DNA from: FEB-12 sp964503315
GTDB lineage: Bacteria > Zixibacteria > MSB-5A5 > GN15 > FEB-12
Length of the DNA stretch: 64,000 nucleotides
Direction: 5' to 3'
NCBI GenBank assembly: GCA_964503315.1
Contig: CAZCZL010000002.1
Coordinates: forward strand, 336,833-400,832
Both the position numbers and the translations under genes were made by a program. Positions 16,216 to 24,125 of the stretch are shown piece after piece; the first letter of the stretch is position 1, and every line of letters begins with the position of its first letter. The notes under the pieces were generated by a model. That model was not told the origin of the DNA. It saw only the letters and a program-made list of their open reading frames with translations, and ran no database searches.

Positions 16216-18531
16216 TTACCAAAGCCACCAGGACCAGAACTCAACACGCACGACCGACATCACTTTGCGAATCATACGTTGGAACAGCGTCCGCTCCCCA
16301 ACCTCTATCTTCGCATAGCCGCTCATTCCCGGCGTGAGCTTTCCGTGCGCATTGAAGACAGCTACGGCCACCGGAAACTGCGTTGCGGTAACGGAATCGG
16401 TGGTAACCTTGGGCACTCGCACGACAGTCCCGAAGAAGAGCTCATCGGGATAGGATCTAACTTTGACCCGCACCGGCTGACCATCGGCCACCAGATTGAT
16501 GTCATAATCCGACACCGGCACGAGCAGCTCGACAACGTGGTTGTCCGCGACGGTCAGGAGAGCATCCTGATGACGCGTAACCGACACCAGGCCATCGATC
16601 GGACTGGTGATCACTTGTGCAACCAACTGCGCCTCAAAGAACGCAATCCGGCTTAACTGCTTTTCGATGTCCCTTTGTATAACCGCCTCATCCTCGGGAC
16701 GAGGTGGCGACTTAAGCAGGGCGAGATATGACTTCTTGTTCTCTAGAGATGCCTTGGCTACATCCGCGGCCGACTTCACCGATTCAAGCTGGTTGGCCGC
16801 GACCAGATCACGTGAGGCCAACTCCTTTATCCGATTAAGGTCGCGCAAGGCTTGATCGTAGGTAGTCTGTGCGGCGCGGACATCCGCCTGCGCGGCCGCG
16901 ATCTCCTCCCTCTTGGGCTGGGTGCGAAGAACCGTCAGCTGATCCTGCAGCCTCTGCAGATCGCTACGCGCCCCCTGCAGATCCTTGTCCACCGTATTTG
17001 AGGCGATGACCGCCAGCGTATCACCGATCTTGACCGTCTGCCCCTCTTTGACCCTCGGTGTGACCGGAAATGCCCCGACATCCTGCGTGATCAGCTTGAG
17101 GATTGAGGTCTTCTTCTCGGGATTGGCCCCGCCATGCCTCAGGTATGTTTCCAGCAAGCCGTCCGTGCTGGTGGACAGACTGAACTCTGACAAAGGCTGC
17201 ACGACGACATCTCCCACCACTCTATGCGGAAATTTGATCAACCCTACGACAACTACAATTGCCGCAAGCAGAATGACGTAGATAGTCAGTCGAACAGGTT
17301 GATGGAGTAGTCGTTTCATATAGATGAAATGTTGTTTGGTCCCTCTGGCGGCCTCGGCTACGCTCTGTTTCAAGATAACTGCCAAAGCAAGGACCATCAA
17401 CAGGAATCCCGCCCCACCCCACTTGGCGACCATAAATCCCCCGACCAACCAGATCACATAAATAATCAATCCCGCGGAGTAGGCGAACGCCAGGATTGCA
17501 TAAACGAGAAAGATTTTCCGCTCCCGACCACTGACCATCACACGATCAACCGGCCATCCGAGAAGGTGGCGCTTGAGTGTGTTCCCCAGATAGCCAAACG
17601 CACGTTGCCGGAGATTCGGCATCTCTAGCCAATCCATCAGAAGGTAGTACCCATCCAGTCTGATCAGCGGATTGAAATTGAAGAGGAAATTTACCCATGC
17701 GACGATTGCGCAGATCCGCGCAAACTCGTTGATCCCAGTCCCTGGCACTGTCACTCGCCATATGATCACCGCAAGCGCGAGGAATACGAATTGGCAGTAC
17801 GGCCCGGCCCAGGTCACCGCGAGCCGTTGCGACTTCTCCTTGAACAGCCATGCGTCAGACACATCGCAGTAAAAGCATGGCTGGAAATACATCAACAGAA
17901 ACCCCATTTCCCGAACTTTCCCGCCGTGAAATCTGCAGACCAGCGCATGCGCGAATTCGTGCAGCAATATCATCAGGAAGAGGGCAACGACGATCGCGAC
18001 TATGGTCGAAAACGTCAGTAGTTCGTTGAGCCTCACAGCGAATTGGTTGGAGTGAATGGATAGCAGTGACATGCCCAGCATGATCACCGCAAACTGAATC
18101 ACAAACCAGAACGGCCGGTGAAACGGCCGATAGAAGCCGAAGACTTTTTCCAGCAGTGATGATGGATCAAAAGCTTTTAGTTTGACGAACAGCATCCTGG
18201 CGGCTAACGAGCGTGTCCGCTTGGATTCTCGAGCTGCCTTAGCAATCTCAACTTCGCTCCGTCCATCCTCAAGGAAATAGAGGTTTCCGAGGGTCGAGAT
18301 AAACTGCTCAACCGCTTCCGGGCCTATGCGCATCTGAAACTTTTCTGCAAAGCGTTCGGCTATTTTACTCGGCGAAGTCTCACCATCCAGCTGTTGGATT
18401 AGCCAGTATTCCGGTTCCCTCATCCGAAAGTAAGTGCCGGTGACAGTGTCCTTCAGCGTGAAATAGGTCGTACCATCTGTTTCGGATGGCACAGCTATCA
18501 GGTCGGTGCGCAGTCGGGGGAAGCTCGACAT
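16216..18531 (-). CDS. PqqD-like (RRE) / M50 membrane protease / HlyD adaptor fusion
   Basis: 771 residues. Residues about 5-90 are a PqqD-like fold (TYFRMREPEYWLIQQLDGET), the RiPP recognition element that binds precursor leaders. Residues about 135-430 hold eight or so membrane segments with the site-2 protease zinc motif HEFAH (191-195) and the third ligand in NPLIRLDGYY (Asp293). Residues about 450-770 form a HlyD-type periplasmic adaptor: lipoyl half (VKEGQTVKIGDTLAVI), long coiled-coil hairpin, second lipoyl half (ITSPIDGLVSVTRHQD) and beta barrel (PVRVKVRSYPDELFFG). The architecture matches the YydH-like 'putative peptide zinc metalloprotease' group. Likely role: bind a small peptide, cleave it in the membrane and pass it out. 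The 25-residue peptide gene lies 311 bases downstream. The ribosome site before ATG 18531 is weak. Confidence 0.88.
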   Translation of the reverse strand: MSSFPRLRTDLIAVPSETDGTTYFTLKDTVTGTYFRMREPEYWLIQQLDGETSPSKIAERFAEKFQMRIGPEAVEQFISTLGNLYFLEDGRSEVEIAKAARESKRTRSLAARMLFVKLKAFDPSSLLEKVFGFYRPFHRPFWFVIQFAVIMLGMSLLSIHSNQFAVRLNELLTFSTIVAIVVALFLMILLHEFAHALVCRFHGGKVREMGFLLMYFQPCFYCDVSDAWLFKEKSQRLAVTWAGPYCQFVFLALAVIIWRVTVPGTGINEFARICAIVAWVNFLFNFNPLIRLDGYYLLMDWLEMPNLRQRAFGYLGNTLKRHLLGWPVDRVMVSGRERKIFLVYAILAFAYSAGLIIYVIWLVGGFMVAKWGGAGFLLMVLALAVILKQSVAEAARGTKQHFIYMKRLLHQPVRLTIYVILLAAIVVVVGLIKFPHRVVGDVVVQPLSEFSLSTSTDGLLETYLRHGGANPEKKTSILKLITQDVGAFPVTPRVKEGQTVKIGDTLAVIASNTVDKDLQGARSDLQRLQDQLTVLRTQPKREEIAAAQADVRAAQTTYDQALRDLNRIKELASRDLVAANQLESVKSAADVAKASLENKKSYLALLKSPPRPEDEAVIQRDIEKQLSRIAFFEAQLVAQVITSPIDGLVSVTRHQDALLTVADNHVVELLVPVSDYDINLVADGQPVRVKVRSYPDELFFGTVVRVPKVTTDSVTATQFPVAVAVFNAHGKLTPGMSGYAKIEVGERTLFQRMIRKVMSVVRVEFWSWWLW

Positions 18532-18854
18532 GCGGACAAGGTAGAGAATTGTTGATACCAGAGCAACGGTCAGTGGGCATCGGCCCGGAGCCTTGACGGC
18601 TATCGGTTTCCGACCGAAAACCGACTATCGCACGCCACTATGCCGTGATTTTCAGTTTGTGGTAGCCGTATATCGCATTGCTCTGCTTAAAGATGACAGT
18701 GTCCAGATAATTGCCCGTAACCGCTCCCGCCATTGGGCCCAGTCAAGACCGGGAAGGAAAACCGGGGCAAAACCCCTTGACTTTGGTCGCCTATTTCCTA
18801 CCTTAGTGAAAATCTTCACGTACCGGTGACGTAGACTTTGTTTGAGGAAGTGCA
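18532..18854. other. Divergent intergenic region
   Basis: 323 bases between the M50 gene (minus) and the FAD oxidase (plus). It holds the oxidase promoter at 18777-18804 and a short inverted repeat CGGTTT...AAACCG near 18604-18623. No convincing promoter was found for the M50 gene, and no small gene with a ribosome site. Confidence 0.5.
18777..18804 (+). promoter_or_regulatory. Candidate promoter of the FAD oxidase operon
   Basis: TTGACT (18777-18782), 16-base spacer, TACCTT (18799-18804). The -35 continues as TTGACTTTGGTC, shared with other operon heads here. Confidence 0.5.
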
Positions 18855-20003
18855 ATGCGGACTAAAGCAGATGCTGTTATCATAGGCGGTGGGATCATTG
18901 GCGTGGCTGTCGCCTTCTATCTTGCCAAAAAGAAGTTTGGTCAAATCGTTTTGGTCGAAAAAGAGCCATTTACCGGCGCCGGTTCGACGACCAAGGCAGC
19001 CGGCGGAATTCGCGCCCAGTTTTCCACCAAGACCAATATCGAAATGTCGATGCTTTCTGAGAAGATGTTCGCCAATTTCAAGGAAGAGACCGGCTCCGAG
19101 GCCCTCTTTGATCAGGTCGGGTACCTCTTCCTCCTGTCGGATGACGCCGACGTCAAGACCTATACTAAGCACTACGAATTGCAGCGGTCACTTGGATTGA
19201 ATGTACAGCTCCTCAAACCGAGCGAGATCGTCCAGTACGCGCCGCACGTTCGCCTAGATGATATTCAACTCGGAACATTCTGTAAAGATGACGGCCTTGG
19301 CGATCCCTCCGAGTTCCTGCGGGGATACGAGTCCGCCATTCGTAAAATGGGAGTTGATGTCGAGCTCGAGTGCACCGTGACTGGATTCGGCAAATCCGGT
19401 GATAAGGTAACATCGGTTCGCACAACCAAAGGAGAGATTCAGACTCCCTGGGTTATCAATTGTGCCGGCGCCTGGGCAGGTGAGATCGGAAAGTTGGCAG
19501 GAGCGGATGTCAAGGTCGAGCCATATAAGCGGATGTGTGTGACTACCGGTGAGCTTGATTTTGTGAAGCCATTTTTCCCAATGGTAGTCGACGTGAAGTC
19601 CGGCCTCTATTTCCACAAAGAATCGAAAGGCCTCCTGCTGGGATGGGCGGACAAGTCCGTCAAACCGGGCTTTGACGTTTCCACTGACCCCGACTATGTC
19701 GATACCATAATCGAGAAAGCGCTCGACAGGATTCCCCAGCTCGAGACTGCCGAGATCGCCAACCAATGGGCCGGATTATATGAAACGACTCCGGACCATC
19801 AGGCTATCATCGGCCACGACGCGGAGATTGGCGGCATGTTCCATGTGACCGGATTTTCGGGTCACGGATTCATGCATGCTCCAGCCGCTGGATTGGTGAC
19901 CGCCGAGATTCTCTGCGGCCAAAAACCAACTATCGACATCTCCCCGCTAAGTCCGACTCGGTTTGCCGGGGCGGATGTCGTGCATGAAACAAATGTCATT
20001 TAA
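18855..20003 (+). CDS. FAD-dependent amine/glycine oxidase (DAO family, sarcosine oxidase beta-like)
   Basis: 382 residues. The N-terminal Rossmann dinucleotide motif is IIGGGIIGVAVAFYLAKK, followed by the acidic residue binding the FAD ribose (LVEKE). AAGGIRAQF is the family motif after the first helix. The C-terminal FAD-binding motif is visible in HVTGFSGHGFMHAPAAGLV. Such enzymes oxidise secondary amines or amino acids such as sarcosine or proline, passing electrons to oxygen or another acceptor. GAGGAAG lies seven bases before the ATG. It is followed by two genes for secreted proteins, which does not define the substrate. Confidence 0.88.
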   Translation: MRTKADAVIIGGGIIGVAVAFYLAKKKFGQIVLVEKEPFTGAGSTTKAAGGIRAQFSTKTNIEMSMLSEKMFANFKEETGSEALFDQVGYLFLLSDDADVKTYTKHYELQRSLGLNVQLLKPSEIVQYAPHVRLDDIQLGTFCKDDGLGDPSEFLRGYESAIRKMGVDVELECTVTGFGKSGDKVTSVRTTKGEIQTPWVINCAGAWAGEIGKLAGADVKVEPYKRMCVTTGELDFVKPFFPMVVDVKSGLYFHKESKGLLLGWADKSVKPGFDVSTDPDYVDTIIEKALDRIPQLETAEIANQWAGLYETTPDHQAIIGHDAEIGGMFHVTGFSGHGFMHAPAAGLVTAEILCGQKPTIDISPLSPTRFAGADVVHETNVI

Positions 20004-20028
20004 CCTTTCAGGACCGGGAGTTGCTGTT

Positions 20029-20757
20029 ATGCGTTTTTTGATCTGCCTACTGGCCCTTGTAATCATGACCACACTGGCCGCGGCCGAAGAACCTGGCCAT
20101 GTCTGTCCGTCTGACCATGCCGCCAGCCAGGGATTTAAGGCATTCGGTGTCTTTCACGAAGTGATGGCGCCGACTTGGCACGCTGCCTATCCGGCCAAGG
20201 ACTTTGACGCCCTCGTTGCTGCCGGACCAAAATTCGATTCGCTCTTCAAGGGAATAGCGGATATTCAGCCGTCAATGAAGTGCGTCTCCCGCAAAGCCGC
20301 GTTCCTGAACCATCGCGAAACGTTTGCCCAGCTAGTAAAAGCTTACGCCGACGCGGCCCGGGCTGGACTGAAGGACTCATGTTACGCGCTCATGCCGTCG
20401 CTACATGATGCTTTTGAGAACACCGCCTCTATGCTGTCTCCGTATTCCTATCCGGAACTCGAAGGCGCCATGATGACCGCCGGGATTATTATGGAACAGC
20501 ATGTTCCGAACAACAATTTGGAAGGCATCGTCGGCTCCACTGAGACGCTGGTCATAAAGCTCGCGAACCTAAATGAAAAGACGATTCCCGCTGAACTCAA
20601 GGATCAGCAGGAAGCCCTCCTGAAGGAGTTCCAGGCGATGGCGCAGCTTGCCCAGTTAATGAAAGAGTGCTGCGACAAACAGGATATGGAGAGCTACAAA
20701 AAGCATGCTGCTGAGCTGTCCGGCAAGATGAAGGTGATCTCTGAGACCTACCTCTGA
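20029..20757 (+). CDS. Secreted helical protein of unknown function
   Basis: 242 residues from ATG 20029 (GGGAG eight bases upstream). A signal peptide (MRFLICLLALVIMTTLAAA) ends before EEPGHVCP, so it is exported. The mature part is predicted to be mainly helical, with cysteines at CPSD, MKCVS, KDSCYAL and KECCDK and histidines in VFHEVMAPTWHAAYP that could bind metal or form a bundle like cytochrome c-prime without a CxxCH haem site. Family not recognised. It starts 25 bases after the oxidase and ends at a strong terminator. Confidence 0.75.
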   Translation: MRFLICLLALVIMTTLAAAEEPGHVCPSDHAASQGFKAFGVFHEVMAPTWHAAYPAKDFDALVAAGPKFDSLFKGIADIQPSMKCVSRKAAFLNHRETFAQLVKAYADAARAGLKDSCYALMPSLHDAFENTASMLSPYSYPELEGAMMTAGIIMEQHVPNNNLEGIVGSTETLVIKLANLNEKTIPAELKDQQEALLKEFQAMAQLAQLMKECCDKQDMESYKKHAAELSGKMKVISETYL

Positions 20758-20778
20758 TCTCTGAATGAAAACTGATTG

Positions 20779-20808
20779 ACGGCGGTCTATGACCGCCGTT
20801 TCCTTTTT
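20779..20808 (+). terminator. Rho-independent terminator after the secreted helical protein
   Basis: Nine-pair perfect hairpin ACGGCGGTC (20779-20787) / GACCGCCGT (20791-20799), loop TAT, then TTCCTTTTT. Confidence 0.88.
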
Positions 20809-20836
20809 ATATACTATAAACCCGGGAGATGTTGTT

Positions 20837-21577
20837 ATGAGAGTCATGATTCTTGTGTGCATGGCATTCTGGGCTGGAATGGCGATAGCGCAATCGTCAA
20901 CTCTTCAGTACTCCTCGAAGGACATTACTACCGTGACAAGCGACTCCCTGACGCTTTCATCGACCCTGTACTCCAGCCCCGGCAAATCGACAAAGTACTT
21001 CATCTGCCTTCCAATGATGGGACATACACGAAAGAGTTTCGCTCCGCTACGCGATAGTCTCACAGCTATCTACAGGCGGGCCGACTCGGTCAACTTCAGC
21101 CTTCCTAACTGGCAGATATTTGACTTGCGTGGTCACGGGGCGTCCGTAGGTCGCGACGAGTCAAAACTTGACTACCAAACCATGGCTGAGTCCGAATTCG
21201 CCAAGTATCCCGCAGATGTCGCCGGTGTGCTGAAAGGCAGAACCGGGCTGACAGTGATCGGAGCCTCAATAGGTGCCAACACCGCCGCGATGTTGACTGA
21301 ACAAATGTCCGGCATCGACCAACTCGTTCTCCTCTCCCCCGGGATGAACTACCGTGGTCTTGAACCGGCCGATGCCATTATGACCTTCAAGGGGAAGATC
21401 CTCCTCGTAGCATCATCGGGAGACGAATATTCCTACAACTCTGTACGAGAGATGGCTTCTCTGAACCCGGATCACTGCACTTTGATGATCTTTGAGGGGG
21501 ATGCCCATGGGACAGATATTATCAATGACAATCCGGCCGCCATGCGCGCCTTGGTCGACTGGTTATTGAAGAATTAG
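20837..21577 (+). CDS. Secreted alpha/beta hydrolase
   Basis: 246 residues from ATG 20837 (CGGGAG eight bases upstream; an ATG at 20789 lies inside the terminator hairpin). Signal peptide MRVMILVCMAFWAGMAIAQS. The alpha/beta hydrolase fold shows FDLRGHGAS after strand 4, the nucleophile elbow GASIGA (Ser144), an acid in SSGDEYS and the catalytic histidine in GDAHGTD. Probably an esterase or lipase-like enzyme acting in the periplasm; substrate unknown. The terminator just upstream suggests its own promoter, but none was convincing. It ends one base from the convergent gene at 21579. Confidence 0.88.
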   Translation: MRVMILVCMAFWAGMAIAQSSTLQYSSKDITTVTSDSLTLSSTLYSSPGKSTKYFICLPMMGHTRKSFAPLRDSLTAIYRRADSVNFSLPNWQIFDLRGHGASVGRDESKLDYQTMAESEFAKYPADVAGVLKGRTGLTVIGASIGANTAAMLTEQMSGIDQLVLLSPGMNYRGLEPADAIMTFKGKILLVASSGDEYSYNSVREMASLNPDHCTLMIFEGDAHGTDIINDNPAAMRALVDWLLKN

Positions 21578-21578
21578 G

Positions 21579-22364
21579 CTATTTGGATTGATCGTCGTCG
21601 GAGATGTCAAGCATCGATGTCCCCTCGGCGTAGTCAACCGCACGAGCGGACGTAACTTTGAGGAGCCGTTGCGTCACATCTTTGATCTTTAGCGCGGCCT
21701 CCTCGACAGTTTTGAGTTTGTTCACCAACTCTTCGTCGAGGTCTTTGCGCTTCATCAGCAGCAATTGAATATTTCCGAGTATGGCAGTCAGTGGATTGTT
21801 GATCTCGTGATTGACCGTCACCGCAGTCTGCATGACAGCTCCCAGACGTTCTTTGGCGATAACCTCGGCCGATACTGTTTTCCCCTGCCCCGCCTGACCA
21901 GCCACGATGTACAGCGACATAGCCGCGCAGATCGCCTCGAGAAATAAGTCCTCTGAGACTAGTCGGTGTTCTCCTTCCTGGATACCGATCACTGCCCCGA
22001 GCATTGACTCACCGAAGCGAATTGGGAGCGTGAAGGTCTGGAGTGGAGGATTCCCGCCAAAACTCATATACGCCGCCAGCAATTGACGGTCACGCCGCAA
22101 TCCCGCAAATAGCGTCTCCTCAAGCGAGGAAAGAGTCTCCTGCGCTTGGATAGAGTCTGAGTGCGAGACTGCCAAGGTGATCGCTTTGGAGTCGTCCCAG
22201 AGGTAGAGAGCTGCCGCTTGAAGGCCGACCAAATCAGCCGCCTGGCGAAGCGCCATCTCGGCCGTAGGGCGAAAATCCTCGCCCCGGTAGCCGGCCACAG
22301 CAAGCTGCCTGAGGATGTCGAAACGGTTTTGTGCGCGGTCGTCCATAGTTTGGTGTCTGCCCAA
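21579..22364 (-). CDS. GAF plus histidine-kinase dimerisation domain, no ATPase domain
   Basis: 261 residues from ATG 22364 (an ATG at 22346 is in frame). Residues about 15-155 resemble a GAF sensor domain. Residues 170-240 form a HisKA-like two-helix dimerisation domain with a candidate phospho-acceptor His186 in VNHEINNPLTAILGNIQ. The protein then ends in a short acidic tail (MLDISDDDQSK); there is no N or G box. Because a complete convergent gene begins one base beyond its stop, the missing ATPase domain is not hidden downstream. It could be a phosphotransfer or dimerising adaptor for a full histidine kinase such as the one at 10996, which has the related motif AHELNNYLSIISNNAEL. Divergent from purF. 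Confidence 0.78.
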   Translation of the reverse strand: MGRHQTMDDRAQNRFDILRQLAVAGYRGEDFRPTAEMALRQAADLVGLQAAALYLWDDSKAITLAVSHSDSIQAQETLSSLEETLFAGLRRDRQLLAAYMSFGGNPPLQTFTLPIRFGESMLGAVIGIQEGEHRLVSEDLFLEAICAAMSLYIVAGQAGQGKTVSAEVIAKERLGAVMQTAVTVNHEINNPLTAILGNIQLLLMKRKDLDEELVNKLKTVEEAALKIKDVTQRLLKVTSARAVDYAEGTSMLDISDDDQSK

Positions 22365-22570
22365 CCGGTGTTGAGCAAACGGAATGCGTGATTTGTCCCG
22401 AAATCTCCGCCGGGTAGTATATCAGGAGTACTCCCGCAACATATCGTATTTGCAGGGACTTATCCAGTCCTTTCGCTGTTCAGGGAATGAACAAATCGCC
22501 GGGCACAAACCGTTCGGCTGCAGCGTTTTTCACATATTCCCGGCCGGCGGGGTCAGACCCGCAATATCGG

Positions 22571-22599
22571 TTGACTTTTGGTCTGGCCGGCAATAGCTT
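22571..22599 (+). promoter_or_regulatory. Candidate promoter of purF
   Basis: TTGACT (22571-22576), 17-base spacer, TAGCTT (22594-22599). The -35 continues as TTGACTTTTGGTC. Confidence 0.5.
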
Positions 22600-22636
22600 A
22601 GCGGTTTCTTTTTTCGGACGGAGGACGTTCGTCGAT

Positions 22637-24049
22637 ATGTCGGAAGAAATGATTCACGATCAGTGCGGTCTATTCGGGATCGTCGGAAATCAGGACGCCG
22701 CAGAATTGGCCTATCTCGGCCTCTATGCTCTGCAACACCGCGGACAAGAGTCCGCCGGTATCGTCACGGTTGACAGCGGCAAGGTTCATCTTCACAAAGG
22801 GATGGGTCAGGTTGCTGAAGTCTTCTCCGAAAAGGCCAACCTGAAAAAGCTGACTGGCGATATGGCGCTTGGCCATGTCCGCTATAGCACGACCGGAGCG
22901 TCCTCCCTCATCAATATCCAGCCGTTCCTCATCACCAACAGGAACAAATACCTGGCAGTGGCCCATAACGGCAATTTGACCAATTCGCTGGAATTGCGCT
23001 CAAAACTGGACGCCAAAGGCTCGATCTTCCAGACGACCTCGGATACCGAGATCATTCTCCACCTGACGGCAACCTCCAAGAAACCGAACACGCTGGCGCG
23101 TATCTGTGATGCCCTCAAGACGATCAAAGGAGCGTTCTCCCTCCTCTTCCTGACCGAGAAATCGCTTATTGCGGCTCGCGACCCTCACGGCTTCCGTCCG
23201 CTCGCGCTCGGCAAGTTTAACGGCTCCATGGTTGTCGCTTCCGAGACCTGCGCCTTTGATATCATTGGCGGAGAGTACATTCGTGATATTGAGCCAGGCG
23301 AAGTCCTCGAGATCACTCGCGACGGTATGAAGTCGCATTATCCAATGAAAGCCGCAAAACCGGCTCACTGCATTTTTGAGTACATTTACTTCTCGCGACC
23401 CGACTCAAAAGTCTTCGGTGATAACGTCGACAAGATCCGCCGCCGACTTGGACGACAACTGGCGCGGGAGCATCCGGTCGACGCAGATATCGTGATCGGT
23501 ATCCCTGACTCGGCAAATACCGCCACCCTCGGCTTCGCCGAAGAATCCGGTATTCCGTTTGAAATCGGTCTTATCCGCAACCACTACGTGGGCCGGACTT
23601 TCATTGATCCGGAACAGCATATCCGCGACCTCGATGTCCGCGTCAAATTCAATCCCGTCCGCGGAGTATTAAAGGATAAGCGGGTAGTGGTGGTCGACGA
23701 CTCAATTGTACGCGGTACCACTTCCAAGAAGATGGTGCAAATGATCCGGGAGGCTGGCGCCAAGGAAGTTCACTTCCGTGTCTCCTCCCCGCCCATCATC
23801 TCGCCGTGCTTTTTTGGCATCGATATGCCAACTCGGGGAGAGCTGATCGCGGCAAACATGTCATTGGAAGAGATCGAGAAATACCTCGGGGTCGATTCTC
23901 TGCGGTACCTCTCCCTCGATGGGATGCTGGCGATGCCCTCGCTCCCCAAGACGGGCTTCTGCCACGGCTGCTTCTCGGGCCACTACCCGATGAAGGTTCC
24001 GGAGATCAACGGCAAGCACCGCTTGGAGCTTCAAAAAGTCAAAGTTTGA
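22637..24049 (+). CDS. purF: Amidophosphoribosyltransferase PurF
   Basis: 470 residues from ATG 22637 (GGAGGA 11 bases upstream); earlier in-frame ATGs precede or overlap the promoter. It makes 5-phosphoribosylamine from PRPP and glutamine, the first step of purine synthesis. A nine-residue propeptide precedes the Ntn nucleophile Cys10 (DQCGLFGIVG). The glutaminase half has QHRGQESAGIV and the PRTase half the PRPP loop VVVVDDSIVRGTTS. Four cysteines fit the B. subtilis-type iron-sulphur cluster: AHCIFEYIY, ISPCFFG and the pair CHGC near the C-terminus. Monocistronic, ending in a bidirectional terminator. Confidence 0.97.
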   Translation: MSEEMIHDQCGLFGIVGNQDAAELAYLGLYALQHRGQESAGIVTVDSGKVHLHKGMGQVAEVFSEKANLKKLTGDMALGHVRYSTTGASSLINIQPFLITNRNKYLAVAHNGNLTNSLELRSKLDAKGSIFQTTSDTEIILHLTATSKKPNTLARICDALKTIKGAFSLLFLTEKSLIAARDPHGFRPLALGKFNGSMVVASETCAFDIIGGEYIRDIEPGEVLEITRDGMKSHYPMKAAKPAHCIFEYIYFSRPDSKVFGDNVDKIRRRLGRQLAREHPVDADIVIGIPDSANTATLGFAEESGIPFEIGLIRNHYVGRTFIDPEQHIRDLDVRVKFNPVRGVLKDKRVVVVDDSIVRGTTSKKMVQMIREAGAKEVHFRVSSPPIISPCFFGIDMPTRGELIAANMSLEEIEKYLGVDSLRYLSLDGMLAMPSLPKTGFCHGCFSGHYPMKVPEINGKHRLELQKVKV

Positions 24050-24072
24050 CAACAATAACTCAGATTGTAGAA

Positions 24073-24104
24073 AAGGCGAGTGGAACACCACTCGCCTTCT
24101 TTAT
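24073..24104. terminator. Bidirectional terminator between purF and the nuo operon
   Basis: Eleven-pair perfect hairpin AAGGCGAGTGG (24073-24083) / CCACTCGCCTT (24088-24098), loop AACA. CTTTATTT follows on plus, and TTCTAC after CCTT on minus, so it can end both convergent transcripts. Confidence 0.88.
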
Positions 24105-24125
24105 TTCCAGAACAGTATTACTAAA

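Noticed and set aside
18593..18829. 78-codon open frame on plus before the FAD oxidase
   Set aside because: It overlaps the promoter region, has no ribosome site and shows no family resemblance.
22365..22636. Purine riboswitch upstream of purF
   Set aside because: No conserved aptamer pattern was found; only the promoter and a short palindrome GGAGTACTCC (22425-22434) are present.
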